Positions 1 to 9,591 of a stretch of 59,549 nt of DNA are shown here, one piece after another. The translations under genes were made by a program, and so were the position numbers. How positions within the stretch are numbered: the first letter of the stretch is position 1; every line of letters starts with the position of its first letter. The stretch lies in NCBI RefSeq assembly GCF_004361065.1, contig NZ_SELT01000021.1:1-59549 (forward strand), read 5' to 3'. The DNA comes from Cognatilysobacter terrigena (GTDB taxonomy: Bacteria; Pseudomonadota; Gammaproteobacteria; Xanthomonadales; Xanthomonadaceae). Below the pieces are notes generated by a model that saw nothing but the letters and a program-made list of their open reading frames with translations, made no database searches and was not told the DNA's origin.

Positions 1-792
1 TGTGCCGTCGCGCACTTCGCGCACATAAGCTTCGAATGCACCCGAGATGCTCCCGCCAGTCGCGAGGAAATCCTTCACGAAACGCGGCGAACGGCCATGA
101 CGCAAGCCGAGCATGTCGTGCATGACCAGCACCTGGCCGGTGCAATCCGGGCCGGCGCCGATACCGATCGTGGGAATCGCCACGGCATCCGTGATGCGCG
201 CCGCGAGCGCGCTCGGCACGCACTCGAGAACGAGCAACGTCGCACCGGCGGCTTCCACCGCGCGCGCATCGGCAAGCAGGCGTTCCGCTGCCTCGTCGTC
301 GCGCCCTTGCACCTTGTACCCACCGAGGCGCAGCACCGACTGCGGCGTCAGCCCGAGGTGCGCGCACACCGGGATCTCGCGTTCGACGAGATGGCGGATG
401 ACATCGAGTTTGAAGCCCGCGCCTTCGATCTTGACCATCGACGCGCCGGCCTGCAGGAACCTGGTCGCGGCGTCGAGGGCTACGTCGTTCGTCGCATCCG
501 ACTGGAACGGCATGTCGGCAATGAGGAACGCGCGACGCAGCCCGCGCGCAACGCAGCCCACGTGGTACTCGATCGCGCCCACCGACACGGGGATCGTGCT
601 GCGCCGCCCCTGCACCACCATGCCGAGGGAATCGCCGACCAGCACCATGTCGACGCCCGCGGCATCGATCGCGCGGGCGAAGCCGGCGTCGTAGCAGGTG
701 AGCATCGTCAGCCGGCGGCCTTCGTGGCGCGCCTGCAGCAGCTGCGGGAGGGTGACGGGCGACGTCGTGTCGCCGGCGGCGTTTGCGTACAT
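1..792 (-). CDS. panB: Ketopantoate hydroxymethyltransferase, 3' end cut by window edge
   Basis: PanB transfers a one-carbon unit from methylene-tetrahydrofolate to 2-oxoisovalerate, the first committed step of pantothenate (CoA) synthesis in the cytosol. The frame opens at ATG 792 with [20 protein letters not shown] and carries the family core: [35 protein letters not shown] (metal-binding Asp) and [20 protein letters not shown]. It stays open for 264 codons to the window edge, so only the last few residues and the stop are missing. It begins 4 bases after the folK stop. Pairing a folate-synthesis gene with a folate-using enzyme is a common proteobacterial arrangement; panC probably follows outside the window (inference). 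Confidence 0.95.
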   Translation of the reverse strand, partial: MYANAAGDTTSPVTLPQLLQARHEGRRLTMLTCYDAGFARAIDAAGVDMVLVGDSLGMVVQGRRSTIPVSVGAIEYHVGCVARGLRRAFLIADMPFQSDATNDVALDAATRFLQAGASMVKIEGAGFKLDVIRHLVEREIPVCAHLGLTPQSVLRLGGYKVQGRDDEAAERLLADARAVEAAGATLLVLECVPSALAARITDAVAIPTIGIGAGPDCTGQVLVMHDMLGLRHGRSPRFVKDFLATGGSISGAFEAYVREVRDGT

Positions 793-796
793 GGGC

Positions 797-1291
797 CTAG
801 CGTAGCGCCTCGATGTCACCGGTCGCCACGCGCCCGCGCAACGCTGCGACCGGCCCATGGCCGGGTATGACGACCGCAGGCGCGATCTCGGCGAGCGGCA
901 CCAGCACGAAGGCGCGCTCATGGAGGTGCGGATGCGGCACGTGCAGGCCGGGCTCGTCGATTACCGCGTCGCCGTAGAGCAGCAGGTCGAGGTCGAGCAC
1001 GCGCGGTCCCCAGCGCTCCGCGGTGCGACGGTCACGCCCGGCGTCGCGCTCGATGGTCAGCAGCACGTCGAGCAGCTGTTGCGGCGCCAGGGTCGTGTCG
1101 ACCTTGGCGACCGCGTTGATGAAGTCGGGCTGCCCGGTGACGCCCCAGGCGGGCGTCCGGTACAGGGTCGAGCGCGCCGTCAGGCGCAGGCCGTCGTGCC
1201 CATCGAGGCACTCGAAGGCGCGCTCGATGGCGGTCGCGGCGTCGCCGATGTTCGCGCCGAGGCCGATGTAGGCCTCGACCGGCACGTTCAC
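797..1291 (-). CDS. folK: 6-hydroxymethyl-7,8-dihydropterin pyrophosphokinase
   Basis: FolK uses ATP to pyrophosphorylate 6-hydroxymethyl-dihydropterin before dihydropteroate synthase in folate synthesis. The 164-residue product has the usual length. It starts with the substrate-binding [11 protein letters not shown] stretch and contains the HPPK signature [16 protein letters not shown] and the late [19 protein letters not shown] block. The start is taken as GTG 1291 because its GTGA overlaps the pcnB stop by 4 bases and puts the conserved YIGLGAN a few residues in. The frame remains open further upstream inside pcnB, but that part is antifunctional arginine-rich shadow. Translation is probably coupled to pcnB. 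Confidence 0.94.
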   Translation of the reverse strand: MNVPVEAYIGLGANIGDAATAIERAFECLDGHDGLRLTARSTLYRTPAWGVTGQPDFINAVAKVDTTLAPQQLLDVLLTIERDAGRDRRTAERWGPRVLDLDLLLYGDAVIDEPGLHVPHPHLHERAFVLVPLAEIAPAVVIPGHGPVAALRGRVATGDIEALR

Positions 1292-2634
1292 TCCGCGCCG
1301 CCCGCGCGACGGCGACGGCGGCGGCGTCGCGGGCGCTCGGAGGTCTCGGCGTCGGGCGCCGCTGCCTCGGCGCTTTCGACGGCTGCGTCCGGGTGATGCT
1401 GCGCTTCGCGCCAGAACTCGACGTCGCCACGGTGCTCGTCCGACGCGGTGAGTCGCAGCACGAGGAAGTCGTACGCGGCGCGAAAGCGCGGGTGCGACAG
1501 CAGGCGGAAGACACGACGACGCTGGCGTTGCGAGAAGCGCGTCTGCAGCAGCCAGATCTCCTGCATCGGCAGCGAGAAACGACGCGGCAGTGCGATGACG
1601 TCCATCTGGTGAAGCGTCACGCGATCGGCCGCGCGCTGCTGCGCTTCTGGCGCGTTCACGCCGTCGGCCTGCAGACGCGCAAGCGCGCGGCAGTACGCCG
1701 GCCACATCAGCAGCGCGAACAGGAACGACGGCGACACCGGCTCATCGGCCGCGACGCGCGCATCGGTGTCCGCAAGCCCCTTCAGCACCATGCGACGGAG
1801 CGCGCCGCTGCGATTCGAGCGCAACGCAGCCGCGGCTTCCGGGAACAGTACCGGCAGCAGCTCATGGGTTTCCAAACCGAGGAAGCTCTGCACGGCATGG
1901 CCGGACAGGAACAGCTTCAGGCACTCCTCGAACAGTCGCGCCGGCGCGGCTTCGCGCAGCAGCGATGCAAGACGCGGAATCGGTTCGGCGGTCGCGGCAT
2001 CGATCGTGAAGTCGAGCTTGGCCGACAGACGCACGGCACGCAGCATGCGCACCGGGTCTTCGCGGTAACGACGCTCGGGATCGCCGATGAGCTTCAGCAC
2101 GCGCGCCTGCACGTCCTCGAAGCCGCCGACGTAGTCGCGGATCGAGAAATCCTCGATCGAGTAGTACAGCGCGTTCGCGGTGAAGTCGCGACGCACCGCG
2201 TCTTCCTCGATCGAGCCGAAGATGTTGTCGCGCACGACCTGCTCGACCTCGTGCGCCTCGACGTCGTCGTCGACCGGCTGGTTCGCGCGGAACGTGGCGA
2301 CCTCGATGATCTCGCGGCCGAACACGACGTGCGCAAGGCGGAAACGCCGGCCGATCAGGCGGCAGTTGCGGAACAGGCCGCGCACCTGCTCGGGCGTGGC
2401 GTCGGTCGCGACGTCGAAGTCCTTCGGGTGGCCGCCGATGAGCAGATCGCGCACCGCGCCGCCGACGAGATACGCGCCAAAGCCCGACTCGCGCAGCCGG
2501 TACAACACGCGCAGCGCATTGGGGCTGATGTCGCGGCGCGACACATTGTGCGCGTCGCGCGGAATGATCGTCAGGGCGGCGTCGGAATCGTCGGTCATCA
2601 GCGGGCGGCGCCGCGAAGTGGAAGGCAGGCCCAT
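1288..2634 (-). CDS. pcnB: Poly(A) polymerase I
   Basis: PcnB adds 3' poly(A) tails that promote RNA decay. It belongs to the class II nucleotidyltransferases shared with CCA-adding enzymes. The N-terminal half has the nucleotide-binding GAYLVGGAVRDLLIGG and the catalytic DFDVATDATP; the RNA-binding PYREDPVRMLRAVR-like region follows. The C-terminus is a run of arginines ([14 protein letters not shown]), as in gammaproteobacterial PcnB. Starts at ATG 2634 (448 residues) or ATG 2598 (436 residues) are both possible; neither has a clear Shine-Dalgarno sequence. The tRNA-Glu promoter -35 touches codon 1 of the longer form on the opposite strand, which slightly favours 2598. The gene leads the coupled pcnB-folK-panB run. 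Confidence 0.94.
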   Translation of the reverse strand: MGLPSTSRRRPLMTDDSDAALTIIPRDAHNVSRRDISPNALRVLYRLRESGFGAYLVGGAVRDLLIGGHPKDFDVATDATPEQVRGLFRNCRLIGRRFRLAHVVFGREIIEVATFRANQPVDDDVEAHEVEQVVRDNIFGSIEEDAVRRDFTANALYYSIEDFSIRDYVGGFEDVQARVLKLIGDPERRYREDPVRMLRAVRLSAKLDFTIDAATAEPIPRLASLLREAAPARLFEECLKLFLSGHAVQSFLGLETHELLPVLFPEAAAALRSNRSGALRRMVLKGLADTDARVAADEPVSPSFLFALLMWPAYCRALARLQADGVNAPEAQQRAADRVTLHQMDVIALPRRFSLPMQEIWLLQTRFSQRQRRRVFRLLSHPRFRAAYDFLVLRLTASDEHRGDVEFWREAQHHPDAAVESAEAAAPDAETSERPRRRRRRRRAGGAE

Positions 2635-2663
2635 TGCCGCGGGACAGTGAGCCCGCCTATACT
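2634..2663 (+). promoter_or_regulatory. Sigma70-type promoter of tRNA-Glu
   Basis: TTGCCG at 2634-2639 and TATACT at 2658-2663 are separated by 18 bases and lie 37 bases upstream of the mature tRNA-Glu. A GC-rich stretch follows the -10, as is common at stringently controlled stable RNA promoters. The same -35 hexamer occurs in front of tRNA-Ser. Assigned by pattern only. Confidence 0.6.
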
Positions 2664-2700
2664 ACACGCCGCGCTGGACGGAGCTTCCAGCGCATTCCCT

Positions 2701-2776
2701 GCTCCCTTCGTCTAGAGGCCTAGGACGTGGCCCTCTCAAGGCTAAAACACGGGTTCGAATCCCGTAGGGAGCGCCA
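2701..2776 (+). tRNA. tRNA-Glu (anticodon CTC)
   Basis: A complete 76-base cloverleaf. The acceptor stem GCTCCCT pairs with AGGGAGC, and the D-arm begins TCGTCTAGAGG as in other tRNA-Glu. The anticodon arm is TGGCC-CTCTCAA-GGCTA, giving anticodon CTC. The T-arm is ACGGGTTCGAATCCCGT, and the CCA end is encoded. CTC reads GAG, which the local codon use favours. A more general TTC-reading tRNA-Glu must lie elsewhere. Confidence 0.96.
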
Positions 2777-2820
2777 TACACGGCCCGGCGCAGCGTGATC
2801 ATTGCGACAGGCAACACCGG

Positions 2821-2850
2821 CAACCCGTGCAGCGATGCGCGGGTTGTTTC
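2821..2850 (+). terminator. Intrinsic terminator after tRNA-Glu
   Basis: CAACCCG (2821-2827) pairs with CGGGTTG (2840-2846), with a small inner GCA/TGC stem, followed by TTTCGTTTCT. It sits about 45 bases downstream of the tRNA and before fdxA on the same strand, so it separates the two units. Confidence 0.6.
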
Positions 2851-2910
2851 GTTTCTGGCCAAGCACGCCAAGCCGCGTAAGATCAGCCGCGTCCCACGGA
2901 AGACATCGCC

Positions 2911-3234
2911 ATGCCCTTCGTCGTCACCGAGAACTGCATCAAGTGCAAGTACACCGACTGTGTCGAGGTGTGTCCGGTCGATTGTTTCCGTGAAGGCCCG
3001 AACTTCCTCGTGATCGATCCGGACGAGTGCATCGACTGCACGCTATGCGAGCCGGAATGCCCGATCAACGCGATCTATCCGGAAGACGACGTGCCTGCAG
3101 GCCAGGAGCACTTCACTGCGCTCAACGCCGAACTGTCGAAGGCGTGGCCTGCGATCACCGCGCGCAAGGATGGGCTGCCCGATGCGAAGGACTGGGAAGG
3201 CGTGCCGAACAAGCTGCCGATGCTCGAACGCTGA
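2911..3234 (+). CDS. fdxA: Seven-iron ferredoxin
   Basis: A small cytosolic electron carrier with one [3Fe-4S] and one [4Fe-4S] cluster. The 107-residue product has cysteines at 9, 17, 21, 40, 43, 46 and 50 ([20 protein letters not shown]), the ligand spacing of the Azotobacter FdI/FdxA family, plus extra Cys 12 and 25. The tail [20 protein letters not shown] is typical of proteobacterial FdxA. A GGAAG Shine-Dalgarno lies about 8 bases before ATG 2911. It is monocistronic, between the tRNA-Glu terminator and a bidirectional terminator at 3257. The physiological redox partner cannot be read from the context. Confidence 0.93.
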   Translation: MPFVVTENCIKCKYTDCVEVCPVDCFREGPNFLVIDPDECIDCTLCEPECPINAIYPEDDVPAGQEHFTALNAELSKAWPAITARKDGLPDAKDWEGVPNKLPMLER

Positions 3235-3256
3235 CGCAGCGTCGAAGCTTCAAAAG

Positions 3257-3288
3257 AAAACGGGCGCCTCGAAGGCGCCCGTTTCGTT
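3257..3288. terminator. Bidirectional intrinsic terminator between fdxA and the BamC-like gene
   Basis: A long GC-rich hairpin, ACGGGCGCCT / AGGCGCCCGT with a CGA-type loop, is flanked by AAAAGAAAA on the left and GTTTCGTTT on the right. It therefore has a U-run in both directions, which suits two convergent genes. Confidence 0.8.
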
Positions 3289-3303
3289 TCCGGCGATCGC
3301 GAA

Positions 3304-3810
3304 TCAGCGCGAGAGCGCGGTCTTCAGTGCGTCGACCAGGCGACGCGCGGCTTCGCCCGTCGCCGGCAGACCACGCGGATCGACGGCCGACACGTACGTG
3401 TCGCCACCGGTGCCCGCAGCGACGCGCACGAGGAAGTTCGAGCCGCTGTAGTTGACGTCGTAGGCGCCGATCAGCGGCGCGCGATTGGCGACGGTCAGGC
3501 CCGCGATACCGCCGAGCGCCGTACCGACGCGCGCGTACACCTCGTCCTTCGCGCCCTGCACGGTGAACCCGAGCGACGAGGACTGCGCGGCGGCCTGCTG
3601 CGCACCCGACGCGGTCACGCCGCTCGCAGTCGCCGACGCTGGCGCGGCTGCGCTCGTATCGAGATCCGGCGGGACTTCGAGCGGACGCGATTCCGGCGAG
3701 CCGGCGTAGAGCTTGCTGCCGCCGCGGTGGAACCAGCTGCAGCCCGAGGCGGTGGCGACGATCACGACGGCCAGCAGCGACGTGCGGGCAATGAAGGACA
3801 GCTTGGACAT
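3304..3810 (-). CDS. Short BamC/NlpB-like lipoprotein
   Basis: A 168-residue lipoprotein directly downstream of dapA, the position bamC (nlpB) holds in E. coli. Residues 1-24 form a lipoprotein signal ending in the lipobox ASGC (Cys 24). The mature N-terminus contains LYAGSPESRPLEVPPDLDT, like the conserved proline-rich segment of BamC that contacts BamD. An Ala/Ser/Gln linker follows, and then about 95 residues that look like one helix-grip domain (AKDEVYARVGTALGGIAGLT to the end). E. coli BamC has two such domains and about 344 residues, so this is a one-domain version. The start at ATG 3810 follows a GGAG and begins the signal peptide. The BamC assignment is an inference from position and the PPDL motif. 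Confidence 0.75.
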   Translation of the reverse strand: MSKLSFIARTSLLAVVIVATASGCSWFHRGGSKLYAGSPESRPLEVPPDLDTSAAAPASATASGVTASGAQQAAAQSSSLGFTVQGAKDEVYARVGTALGGIAGLTVANRAPLIGAYDVNYSGSNFLVRVAAGTGGDTYVSAVDPRGLPATGEAARRLVDALKTALSR

Positions 3811-3823
3811 GAAGGCTCCGGGT

Positions 3824-4726
3824 TCAGGCCGCGACGGCGTCGCGGCAAGCGGTTTCGAGCTGCTGGACGACGCCAGCGAAACGGGTCGCGGCGTCGGCAT
3901 GCGATGCGGAAAGATCGGTCAACGGCAGACGCAGCCCGTGGCCGATGCCGAGGCGCGAAAGGATCGCCTTGACCGGAATCGGATTGGGCTCGACGCCGAT
4001 GAAGTCGTAGAGCGCGGCGAGCTGCGCATCGATGTCGTTCGTGCGCGCGTCGCGAGAACGCGCGGCGTCGCAGAGGCGACGGAACATGCCAGGGACGATG
4101 TTCGACACGACGGAAATCACGCCGTCCGCGCCCTGCAGCATGGCGCGTGCGGCAGTGGGATCGTCGCCGCTGAGCACGGCAAAGTTGTCGTCGCGCAAGG
4201 CGAGCAGCACGGTCATGCGCTCCGGCTCGCTCTTGGCTTCCTTGATACCGATGATGCGCGGATGGCCGGCGAGCTCGGCGACCGTCTCCGGCAGCATGTC
4301 GCAACCGGTACGACCCGGCACGTTGTAGAGCACGACCGGCAACGCGGCGTCGTTCGCGACCGCGCGGTAATGCGCGACCAGCCCCGCCTGCGTCGGGCGG
4401 ACATAGGGCGGCGTGACGACGAGCGCGGCGTCCGCACCCAGCGCGGCCGCGCGGCGCGTCGTTTCGATCGTCTTCAGCGTATTCGACTGCCCCGTGCCAG
4501 CGAGCACCGGGATGCGGCCACCCACGGTTTCCACCGCGGTGCGCAGCAACAGGTCGTACTCCGGATCGAGCAGCGCGGCGGCCTCGCCGGTCGAGCCGGC
4601 GACGACGATGCCCTGGGTGCCGGCGTCGAGCTGCGTGCGGAGCAGCCGCTGCCAGGCGTCGAGATCGAGTTCGCCGGACGCGTCGAAGGGCGTGGCCAGC
4701 GCGGTAATGCTGCCGCTCAGTCGCAA
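3824..4726 (-). CDS. dapA: 4-hydroxy-tetrahydrodipicolinate synthase
   Basis: DapA condenses pyruvate with aspartate semialdehyde, the first step of the diaminopimelate/lysine branch that supplies peptidoglycan. The 300-residue TIM barrel shows GSTGEA near residue 45, the catalytic Tyr 134 in LYNVPGRTG with Arg 139, and the Schiff-base Lys 162 in IGIKEA. Length and motifs are standard. It starts at ATG 4726 ([14 protein letters not shown]), is followed 13 bases later by the BamC-like lipoprotein gene, and diverges from the GcvR-type regulator. Confidence 0.97.
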   Translation of the reverse strand: MRLSGSITALATPFDASGELDLDAWQRLLRTQLDAGTQGIVVAGSTGEAAALLDPEYDLLLRTAVETVGGRIPVLAGTGQSNTLKTIETTRRAAALGADAALVVTPPYVRPTQAGLVAHYRAVANDAALPVVLYNVPGRTGCDMLPETVAELAGHPRIIGIKEAKSEPERMTVLLALRDDNFAVLSGDDPTAARAMLQGADGVISVVSNIVPGMFRRLCDAARSRDARTNDIDAQLAALYDFIGVEPNPIPVKAILSRLGIGHGLRLPLTDLSASHADAATRFAGVVQQLETACRDAVAA

Positions 4727-4893
4727 GGAGAGCCTCCGCGGAGCGCGGAATAGTCGGTGGGGACGCGCAGTATGCGCCGCCCGGATGTTACTTGCGGCGA
4801 AAAACCGGCGGCAAGTATCCTGTCCGACCGCGGATCGCGGCCTTCAGCCCGCATTTCCGCCGGGCCTCTCCCTCCTCAGCGCAGGCGCCCGCC

Positions 4894-5454
4894 TTGACCG
4901 ACAACGCCGCCCGGCCGTCGCCGAACGAAAACTACCTGCTGATCAATGCGTACACGACGCATCCGGCCTCGCCGTTGCTCATGGTCACGCGGCGGATCGC
5001 CGACAGCGGTTGCAACATGGTCGACGCGCGCCTGTCGACGGTAGGCCGGGACGTCTCGGTCACCGCGCTCGCCGTCGGCTCGTGGGATGCCGTCGCCAAG
5101 CTCGAAGCAATGCTGACCCGCCTGGAACGCGAAGAAGGCCTGAAGCTCGTGTGGTACCGCACCGGGCCCAAGCCGGTGCAGTCGAGCCTGTTGCCGTACG
5201 TCGTGGAAGTCGTCGCCGCCGACAAGGCCGGCATCCTCTTCCAGCTCGCCGACTTCTTCGACCGCCAGGGCATCACGATCGAGACGCTGCACTGCTCGCG
5301 CTATCGCGCCATGCAAACCGGCGCCGACATGTTCTCGGCGCAGCTCACGATCGGCGTGCCGTCGAGCATGCACATCGCGGCGCTGCGCGACGATTTCCTC
5401 GAGTTCTGCGACCACCTGAACCTCGACGCGATCATGGATCCGATGAAGTTCTGA
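4894..5454 (+). CDS. gcvR: GcvR-type double-ACT regulatory protein
   Basis: In enterobacteria GcvR binds glycine and controls GcvA, and so the glycine cleavage system. The product has two ACT folds: one from about residue 12 (NYLLINAYTTHPASPLLMVT) and one from about 95 (YVVEVVAADKAGILFQLADF). It has no DNA-binding domain. TTG 4894 (MTDNAARPSP, 186 residues) is chosen because it starts just before the first ACT strand. The frame is open to ATG 4792, which would add a basic 34-residue tail. Its position opposite dapA and just before a PrxQ gene matches the gcvR-bcp neighbourhood of other gammaproteobacteria. Whether it acts on glycine cleavage here is an inference. Confidence 0.8.
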   Translation: MTDNAARPSPNENYLLINAYTTHPASPLLMVTRRIADSGCNMVDARLSTVGRDVSVTALAVGSWDAVAKLEAMLTRLEREEGLKLVWYRTGPKPVQSSLLPYVVEVVAADKAGILFQLADFFDRQGITIETLHCSRYRAMQTGADMFSAQLTIGVPSSMHIAALRDDFLEFCDHLNLDAIMDPMKF

Positions 5455-5462
5455 GGCACGAC

Positions 5463-5936
5463 ATGGCGATCGACGTCGGCGACATCGTTCCGGATCTTCC
5501 GCTCGCGCTGTCCAGCGACGCGACACGCACGCTGGCTGACTATCGCGGGCGTTGGCTGGTGCTCTACTTCTATCCGAAGGACAGCACGCCGGGCTGCACG
5601 ACCGAAGGCCTCGACTTCAACGCGCTGCTCAAGGACTTCGAACGCGCCAAGGCCACGGTCATCGGCGTGTCGCGCGACTCGCTCAAGTCGCACAAGAACT
5701 TCTGCGCCAAGCAGGGCTTCCGCTTCGATCTCGCCAGCGATACCGACGGCGCGCTCTGCGATGCGTTCGACGTCATCAAGCCCAAGAAGCTCTACGGCCG
5801 CGAGTACGTCGGCATCGAACGCAGCACGTTCCTGATCGACCCGGACGGCCGCGTCGTCCATGTCTGGCGCCCGGTGAAGGTGCCCGGCCACGCCGACGCG
5901 GTGCTCGCCACGCTCCGCGAACTCCAGTCCGCCTGA
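5463..5936 (+). CDS. bcp: Thiol peroxidase of the BCP/PrxQ family
   Basis: A cytosolic peroxiredoxin that reduces hydrogen peroxide and organic hydroperoxides using thioredoxin. The 157-residue protein has the active-site segment YFYPKDSTPGCTTEG with peroxidatic Cys 45. The resolving Cys found 5 residues later in E. coli BCP is missing (Leu 50). A second Cys lies at 81 (HKNFCAKQGF), 36 residues on, the same spacing as the C48/C84 pair described for Xanthomonas campestris PrxQ. The gene starts at ATG 5463, 8 bases after the GcvR-like stop, and is probably co-transcribed with it. Confidence 0.94.
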   Translation: MAIDVGDIVPDLPLALSSDATRTLADYRGRWLVLYFYPKDSTPGCTTEGLDFNALLKDFERAKATVIGVSRDSLKSHKNFCAKQGFRFDLASDTDGALCDAFDVIKPKKLYGREYVGIERSTFLIDPDGRVVHVWRPVKVPGHADAVLATLRELQSA

Positions 5937-6013
5937 CCTGCTTCCAACCGTCACCCGACGGGCGCTAATGTGGGGCCGTCCGCGCGCGACCGGCGCGCAT
6001 CACGGAGCGGCAG

Positions 6014-7407
6014 ATGACGGCAGGCAAGCGGATCTACGTGCTGGACACCAACGTCCTGATGCACGACCCGACCGCGTTGTTCAGGTTCGAGGAGCACGAC
6101 GTCTACCTCCCGATGACGGTCATCGAGGAGCTGGACCGGGGCAAGAAGGGCACCTCCGAAGCCAGCCGTAACGCCCGCCAGGCGAGCCGCTACCTCAACG
6201 AGCTGATCCAGTCGCACGGCCACGAAGCGCTGACGGCGGGGATTCCGCTGGTCCAGCCCGAAGGCCTCAACCTTCGCGGCGCGCAGAGCATCGGCCGCCT
6301 GCGCTTCCAGACCCAGCAGGACGAGATCACGCCCCGCTTCGGCGCCGTCATTCCCGACAACGCGATCCTCGGCGCCGTCGAAGCCCTGCAGACGCGGGAG
6401 CCCGGCGTCGAAGTCGTCCTGGTTTCCAAGGACATCAACCTCCGCATCAAGGCCGCGATCGCCGGCCTGATTTCGGAGGACTACGAGAACGACCGCGCGC
6501 TGTCGGATCTCGACCTGCTCTACACCGGCGTGACCGCGCTGCCGGAGGATTTCTGGTCGACGCACGGCAAGGGCATGCGTTCGTGGACCGAGCGCGGCCG
6601 TACGTACTACGAAGTCGCGCGGGTCGAGGGCGACGACTGGTACGCCAACCAGTTCCTGCACCTGCCGGGCGACGAGGACGCGGAGCTGCGCGTCGTCGAT
6701 GTCGACGAGCAGCGCGTGCGCCTGCAGATCGTCGACGACTTCCGCACCCCGCAACACGCCGTGTGGGGCATCCATGCACGCAACCGCGAACAGAACTTCG
6801 CGCTCAATGCGTTGATGAATCCCGAGATCGATTTCGTCTCGCTGCTCGGCACGGCCGGCACGGGCAAGACGCTGCTCGCGCTCGCCGCAGGCCTCGCGCA
6901 AACGATGGACCAGCAGATCTATCGCGAAATCATCATGACGCGCGCGACGGTGAGCGTCGGCGAGGACATCGGCTTCCTGCCCGGCACCGAGGAAGAAAAG
7001 ATGACGCCGTGGATGGGCGCCCTCACCGACAACCTGGAAGTGCTGACGAGCAACCAGGAAGGTGGCAGCTGGGGCCGCGCCGCGACGAATGACCTGCTCG
7101 CATCGCGCATCAAGATCCGCTCGATGAACTTCATGCGCGGTCGCACGTTCCTGTCGCGCTACGTGATCCTCGATGAAGCGCAGAACCTCACACCCAAGCA
7201 GATGAAGACACTGATCACGCGCGCCGGCCCCGGCACGAAGATCGTCTGCCTCGGCAACCTCGAGCAGATCGACACGCCGTATCTCACCGAGACGACGTCC
7301 GGCCTGACCTACGTCGTCGATCGCTTCAAGTCCTGGCCGCATAGCGCGCACATCACGCTGCGCCGTGGCGAGCGGTCGCGCCTGGCCGACTTCGCGTCCG
7401 ACGTGCT

Positions 7408-7411
<4 letters not shown>
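6014..7411 (+). CDS. PhoH-family PIN-domain ribonuclease/ATPase
   Basis: A 465-residue protein with an N-terminal PIN domain (residues 1 to about 140) and a C-terminal PhoH P-loop ATPase. The PIN acidic residues are visible in [26 protein letters not shown] and [11 protein letters not shown]. The ATPase has Walker [18 protein letters not shown] and Walker B-like [19 protein letters not shown]. This is the PIN-PhoH (PhoH2/YlaK-like) architecture; characterised PhoH2 proteins unwind and cut RNA. ATG 6014 follows GGAGCGGCAG. Its stop overlaps the GTG start of thiD, so it is the first gene of a three-gene coupled run. Confidence 0.92.
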
Positions 7412-8198
<787 letters not shown>

Positions 8199-8202
<4 letters not shown>

Positions 8203-9035
8203 CGATCGACGTGCGCTGGACGCCGGTGACCGCGGCGGACGGGCATCGCTGGGAAGCGCTGGTCGTTCGCGGCGAATGCGTCGATCGCTGCCTCGTATGG
8301 TTGCCGGCGCTCGGCGTACCGGCACGCAGCTATGAGCCGTTCGCGCGTGAACTTGCGGCGCGCGGCGTCGCGACGGTTGTGCATGAATGGCGCGGCTTCG
8401 GTAGCAGCTCGCTGCGTGCATCGCGCACGGCGGACTGGGCGTATCGCGAGTTGTTGCGGGTCGACGTCCCCGCCACGCTCCACCTCGCGCGGTCGACGTT
8501 CGGACGGATGCACGTCATCGGTGGCCACAGCCTGGGCGGCCAGCTTGCGAGCTGTACGCAGGCGCTGACGGATGCGAAGGCCGACGAACTCTGGCTGGTC
8601 GCCAGCGGTTCGCCTTATTGGCGCGTGTTTCCGCGCCCGCTGCGTTTCGGCTTGCCGCTCGCCTATCGGCTACTCCACGGTCTCGCACGGACGTTCGGTG
8701 CCCTCCCCGGCCGCCGCATCGGTTTCGGCGGAACGGAAGCGCGCGGGGTGATCCGCGACTGGTCGCGCACGGGGCTCAGCGGGCGCTACGTGGCACCGCA
8801 CGTGGGCGACATCGAACCGCACCTTGCAACAGTGACGTCGCTCGTGCGCGGCGTGCTGTTCGCGCACGACTTGCTGGCGCCGCGTTCGTCGCTGGACTAT
8901 CTGATCGGCAAGATGCGGCCGGAGAAGGTGGACGTCGCGCTGCTGGATGCGTCGACGCTCGGCACGCACGACGATCATTTCGCGTGGATGAAGACGCCGG
9001 GTGCTGTCGCGGACGCGCTGGCCGGTCGTCTCTAG
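8199..9035 (+). CDS. Alpha/beta hydrolase
   Basis: A 278-residue alpha/beta-hydrolase-fold protein of unknown substrate. The nucleophile elbow is GGHSLGGQ with Ser 111. An oxyanion/HG-like region is in VVHEWRGFGSS, and a late HDDHFAW supplies the likely catalytic His. There is no signal peptide, so it should be cytosolic. The ATGA overlap with thiD means it is translated from the same mRNA, but co-transcription alone does not show a role in thiamine metabolism. It resembles serine aminopeptidase S33-type lipase/esterase homologues. Confidence 0.85.
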
Positions 9036-9210
9036 CGCGACAGACCGAGTCGCGGTTGCGCCGTAGGCGCAGTCGCTCGCGCGCCAGACGTAACGACCTG
9101 CCAACCGACGCGGACGCTGATTGCCGTGCCATCGGCGCGAGACGAAACGTTGCTGCGAAAACGCGTCATTCCGACGCACTTGGCGCGCGCACGGCGTAAC
9201 CAAACGCACA

Positions 9211-9246
9211 AACAAAAAGACCGACGGTTTCCCGTCGGTCTCTTCG
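9211..9246. terminator. Intrinsic terminator of the tRNA-Ser/tRNA-Arg transcript
   Basis: AGACCGACGG (9218-9227) pairs with CCGTCGGTCT (9232-9241) around a TTTC loop. On the minus strand the stem is followed by TTTTTGTTTG, a good U-run, so it ends the tRNA transcript. On the plus strand CTTCGTTGTTT follows, so it may also stop read-through from the alpha/beta hydrolase operon. Confidence 0.82.
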
Positions 9247-9251
9247 TTGTT

Positions 9252-9328
9252 TGGCGCGCCCGGAAGGATTCGAACCTCCGACCCCCAAGTTCGTAGCCTG
9301 GTGCTCTATCCAGCTGAGCTACGGGCGC
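9252..9328 (-). tRNA. tRNA-Arg (anticodon ACG)
   Basis: A 77-base cloverleaf. Acceptor GCGCCCG pairs with CGGGCGC, the D-arm is AGCTCAGCTGGATAGAGC, and the anticodon arm CCAGG-CTACGAA-CTTGG gives ACG (read as ICG after deamination). The T-arm is GGAGGTTCGAATCCTTC and CCA is encoded. It decodes CGN codons, abundant here. It lies about 100 bases downstream of tRNA-Ser on the same strand and upstream of the terminator at 9211-9246. Confidence 0.96.
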
Positions 9329-9431
9329 GTAGTCGAAAAATTATGACGTTCGATCGACTGCTCGTCAACGCTTTTTCGGTGGTGATCGCCGATGTTTCCC
9401 GCGATCGATGCCGCATGCGCGGCGGTACAAC

Positions 9432-9524
9432 TGGCGGAGACGGAGGGATTCGAACCCTCGATGGAGCTTTTGACCCCATACTCCCTTAGCAGGGGAGCCC
9501 CTTCGGCCTCTCGGGCACGTCTCC
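9432..9524 (-). tRNA. tRNA-Ser (anticodon GCT)
   Basis: A 93-base type II tRNA. Acceptor GGAGACG pairs with CGTCTCC. The anticodon arm with loop CTGCTAA gives GCT, reading AGC/AGU. A long variable arm (TATGGGGTCAAAAGCTCCA) is typical of serine tRNAs. T-arm GAGGGTTCGAATCCCTC; CCA is encoded. The csrA - tRNA-Ser - tRNA-Arg order is widespread in gammaproteobacteria. Confidence 0.96.
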
Positions 9525-9559
9525 GGGTAGTGCTCGCAACAGTCGCTGCGAGGCCGGGG

Positions 9560-9588
9560 ATGTTAACGCCCCGACCGCATTGCGGCAA
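9560..9588 (-). promoter_or_regulatory. Sigma70-type promoter of tRNA-Ser/tRNA-Arg
   Basis: On the minus strand TTGCCG (9588-9583) and TAACAT (9565-9560) are 17 bases apart and lie 36 bases upstream of tRNA-Ser. The same -35 hexamer precedes tRNA-Glu. The site sits right after the csrA stop, so the tRNAs can be transcribed on their own or by read-through from csrA. Confidence 0.55.
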
Positions 9589-9591
9589 TCG

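Noticed and set aside
9432-9524. Integration (att) site at tRNA-Ser with a genomic island
   Set aside because: The flanks are core genes (csrA, tRNA-Arg) and there is no integrase or repeated tRNA 3' end nearby.
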